Shown one piece after another: positions 5,125 through 5,820 of a DNA stretch of 5,820 nucleotides. The notes beneath the pieces were generated by a model. That model saw only the letters and a program-made list of their open reading frames with translations, ran no database searches and had not been told where the DNA came from. Made by a program: the position numbers and the translations under genes. Within the stretch, counting starts at the first letter, position 1. Every line of letters starts with the position of its first letter. Source of the DNA: Mollicutes bacterium (GTDB lineage: Bacteria > Bacillota_I > Bacilli_A > Izemoplasmatales > Izemoplasmataceae); NCBI GenBank assembly GCA_003552275.1, contig PUKL01000002.1, positions 1 through 5,820 on the forward strand, written 5' to 3'.

Positions 5125-5664
5125 TCACTTGTCTTTTTTGGGGATGAGGGTCATCTGCATGATGCGGCCCTCCTGCTTGGGATGGCTCTCGATCTGGGCG
5201 AGGTCGTCGCACTGCTTGGCGAAATCGAGCATGACGGTCCTGCCCCGGTCCGTGTGAGCCATCTCGCGGCCCCGGAAACGGATCGAGATTTTGAGCTTGT
5301 CGCCGTTGGCGAGGAACTTGCGGCCGCTGCGGAGCTTGGTCTCGAAATCGTGTTTCTCGATCTTGGGCGAGAGTCTGAGCTCCTTGAGTTGTTGGATCTT
5401 CTGCTTTTTCTTCGCCTCTTTCGCCTTCTTCTTCTGTTCATAACGGTACTTGTTGTAGTCCATGAACTTGGCGACGGGCGGTTTCGCCTTCGGGGCGACG
5501 AGCACAAGGTCCAGATCGCGGTCGAAGGCTTTGTCCAAAGCCTCTCGTTTCGTCATGACGCCGAGTTGTTCCCCGTCATCTCCGATGACCATCACTTCGC
5601 GGGCGCGGATATCCTCATTGACGATACCTTGGTTCTTGTCCCGCTTGTCGGACTTCCTTCTGAT
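5125..5664 (-). CDS. infC: Translation initiation factor IF-3, predicted AUC start
   Basis: IF-3 binds the 30S subunit, keeps it apart from 50S, and rejects wrong start codons and tRNAs. From the proposed start it has 179 residues: N-terminal domain with INxxIRAREV-type sequence (IVNEDIRAREV, 14-24) and GEQLGVMTKREAL (31-43); MDYNKYRYEQ (68-77); a lysine-rich linker helix (about 76-95); and a C-terminal domain with the family signature RFRGREMAH (129-137). No ATG is available before the conserved region, and an in-frame TAA lies just upstream. GGAGG (5673-5677) is 8 nt before ATC (5662-5664), the normal spacing for this genome. The alternatives TTG (5679) and GTG (5673) precede or overlap the ribosome site. 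AUU/AUC starts are known for infC elsewhere and allow IF-3 to limit its own synthesis. Product identity is certain; the start is strongly suggested. Confidence 0.95.
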   Translation of the reverse strand: MRRKSDKRDKNQGIVNEDIRAREVMVIGDDGEQLGVMTKREALDKAFDRDLDLVLVAPKAKPPVAKFMDYNKYRYEQKKKAKEAKKKQKIQQLKELRLSPKIEKHDFETKLRSGRKFLANGDKLKISIRFRGREMAHTDRGRTVMLDFAKQCDDLAQIESHPKQEGRIMQMTLIPKKDK

Positions 5665-5679
5665 GTCTTCCACCTCCAA
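5665..5679 (-). promoter_or_regulatory. infC: infC ribosome binding site that decides an AUC start
   Basis: GGAGG at 5673-5677, followed by TGGAAGAC and then ATC, gives an 8-nt spacer. The same 8-nt spacing precedes rpmI, rplT, marR and coaD here. The site is inside the reading frame if TTG at 5679 were used, which makes that start improbable. Confidence 0.8.
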
Positions 5680-5820
5680 ATGGGCTTAAACAAAAACGTG
5701 CGGGTCCACAGGGGTACCCACACGCGAAATACGTGTCCACGTTTGTGTAGCGTCGACCCACGGACCGGATCCGTCGGGTGAGAGCGGGTACTCTGCTTTC
5801 CACGGTTTTACAGCCGAAAC
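5680..5820 (-). promoter_or_regulatory. L20-type autoregulatory leader of infC-rpmI-rplT (5' end outside the window)
   Basis: The 141 bases before infC hold no convincing gene but are highly structured. There is an AGAG/CUCU hairpin near the window edge, a strong stem at 5756-5779 (nine pairs with one bulged C), and then the antiterminator and terminator pair just before infC. In Bacillota the infC-rpmI-rplT operon is controlled by a leader RNA that L20 binds, stabilising a terminator. Position, operon and attenuator match that system. The L20-binding 23S mimic was not pinpointed by sequence, and the promoter is off the window. Confidence 0.72.
5688..5724 (-). terminator. Attenuator hairpin in the infC leader
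   Basis: On the minus strand CGUGUGGGU (5724-5716) pairs with ACCCGCACG (5705-5697), nine pairs with one G-U. The stem is followed by UUUUUGUUU. It sits about 24 nt before the infC start. A terminator in front of the first gene of the operon implies regulated read-through. An alternative hairpin, ACACG (5736-5732) with CGUGU (5724-5720), would occupy the 5' arm and act as antiterminator. Confidence 0.8.

Noticed and set aside
4771..5781. Plus-strand open frame of 336 codons across infC, rpmI and the leader
   Set aside because: It is antisense to unmistakable translation genes and their attenuator. The predicted protein is low-complexity Leu/Val/Glu sequence.
5680..5820. T-box riboswitch before infC
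   Set aside because: No UGGNACCGCG-type antiterminator bulge is seen, and a T-box would be expected for a tRNA synthetase gene, not for infC.
1..5820. CRISPR arrays, insertion sequences, tRNA genes, phage or defence genes
   Set aside because: No repeat-spacer pattern, transposase, tRNA cloverleaf, integrase or toxin-antitoxin signature was found. The gene content is chromosomal housekeeping with one regulator module.

Overview
The window is a compact, almost entirely minus-strand stretch of a bacterial chromosome with moderate to high GC. It carries ordinary housekeeping genes plus a small regulator and membrane-protein module. Gene order (translation operon infC-rpmI-rplT; coaD next to rsmD; an M42 aminopeptidase), strong AGGAGG-type ribosome binding sites and consensus sigma-A-type promoters suggest a Bacillota or related lineage (possibly a non-recoding Mycoplasmatota/Erysipelotrichia-type organism). 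This placement is an inference. TGA is the stop codon of most genes here and Trp is encoded by TGG, so the standard bacterial code is used, not the Mycoplasma code.

Read in the direction of transcription (right to left): 5820-5665 is the leader of the translation operon, with a rho-independent attenuator just before infC; this is the place and form of the L20 autoregulatory leader. infC (IF-3) follows. Its only well-spaced start is an AUC codon, in keeping with the non-canonical infC starts known in other bacteria. Then come rpmI (L35) and rplT (L20). L20 here carries an unusual tail of about 95 residues: a Lys/Ala/Pro/Glu-rich linker and a SAP/Rho-N-like module. A terminator follows directly after rplT.

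The 326-base gap (3922-4247) is not empty. A perfect TTGACA-N17-TATAAT promoter starts a predicted RNA of about 184 nt whose ends pair in a 26-position stem with one mismatch, followed by a U-tract. Its length, rod shape and interior bubble resemble 6S RNA, but it could also be an attenuating leader of the next gene, which shows no other promoter. That next gene encodes a six-TM membrane protein and ends at a strong terminator.

A second good promoter then drives a five-gene unit with gaps of 26, 27, 9 and 1 nt: a MarR-family repressor, a second six-TM protein of the same architecture, an M42 metallo-aminopeptidase, rsmD (16S rRNA m2G966 methyltransferase) and coaD (phosphopantetheine adenylyltransferase, cut by the window edge). 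The regulator thus sits between two apparently paralogous membrane proteins, and housekeeping genes for peptide turnover, rRNA modification and CoA synthesis are co-transcribed with it. The most interesting candidates are the structured RNA at 3959-4142 and the extended L20.
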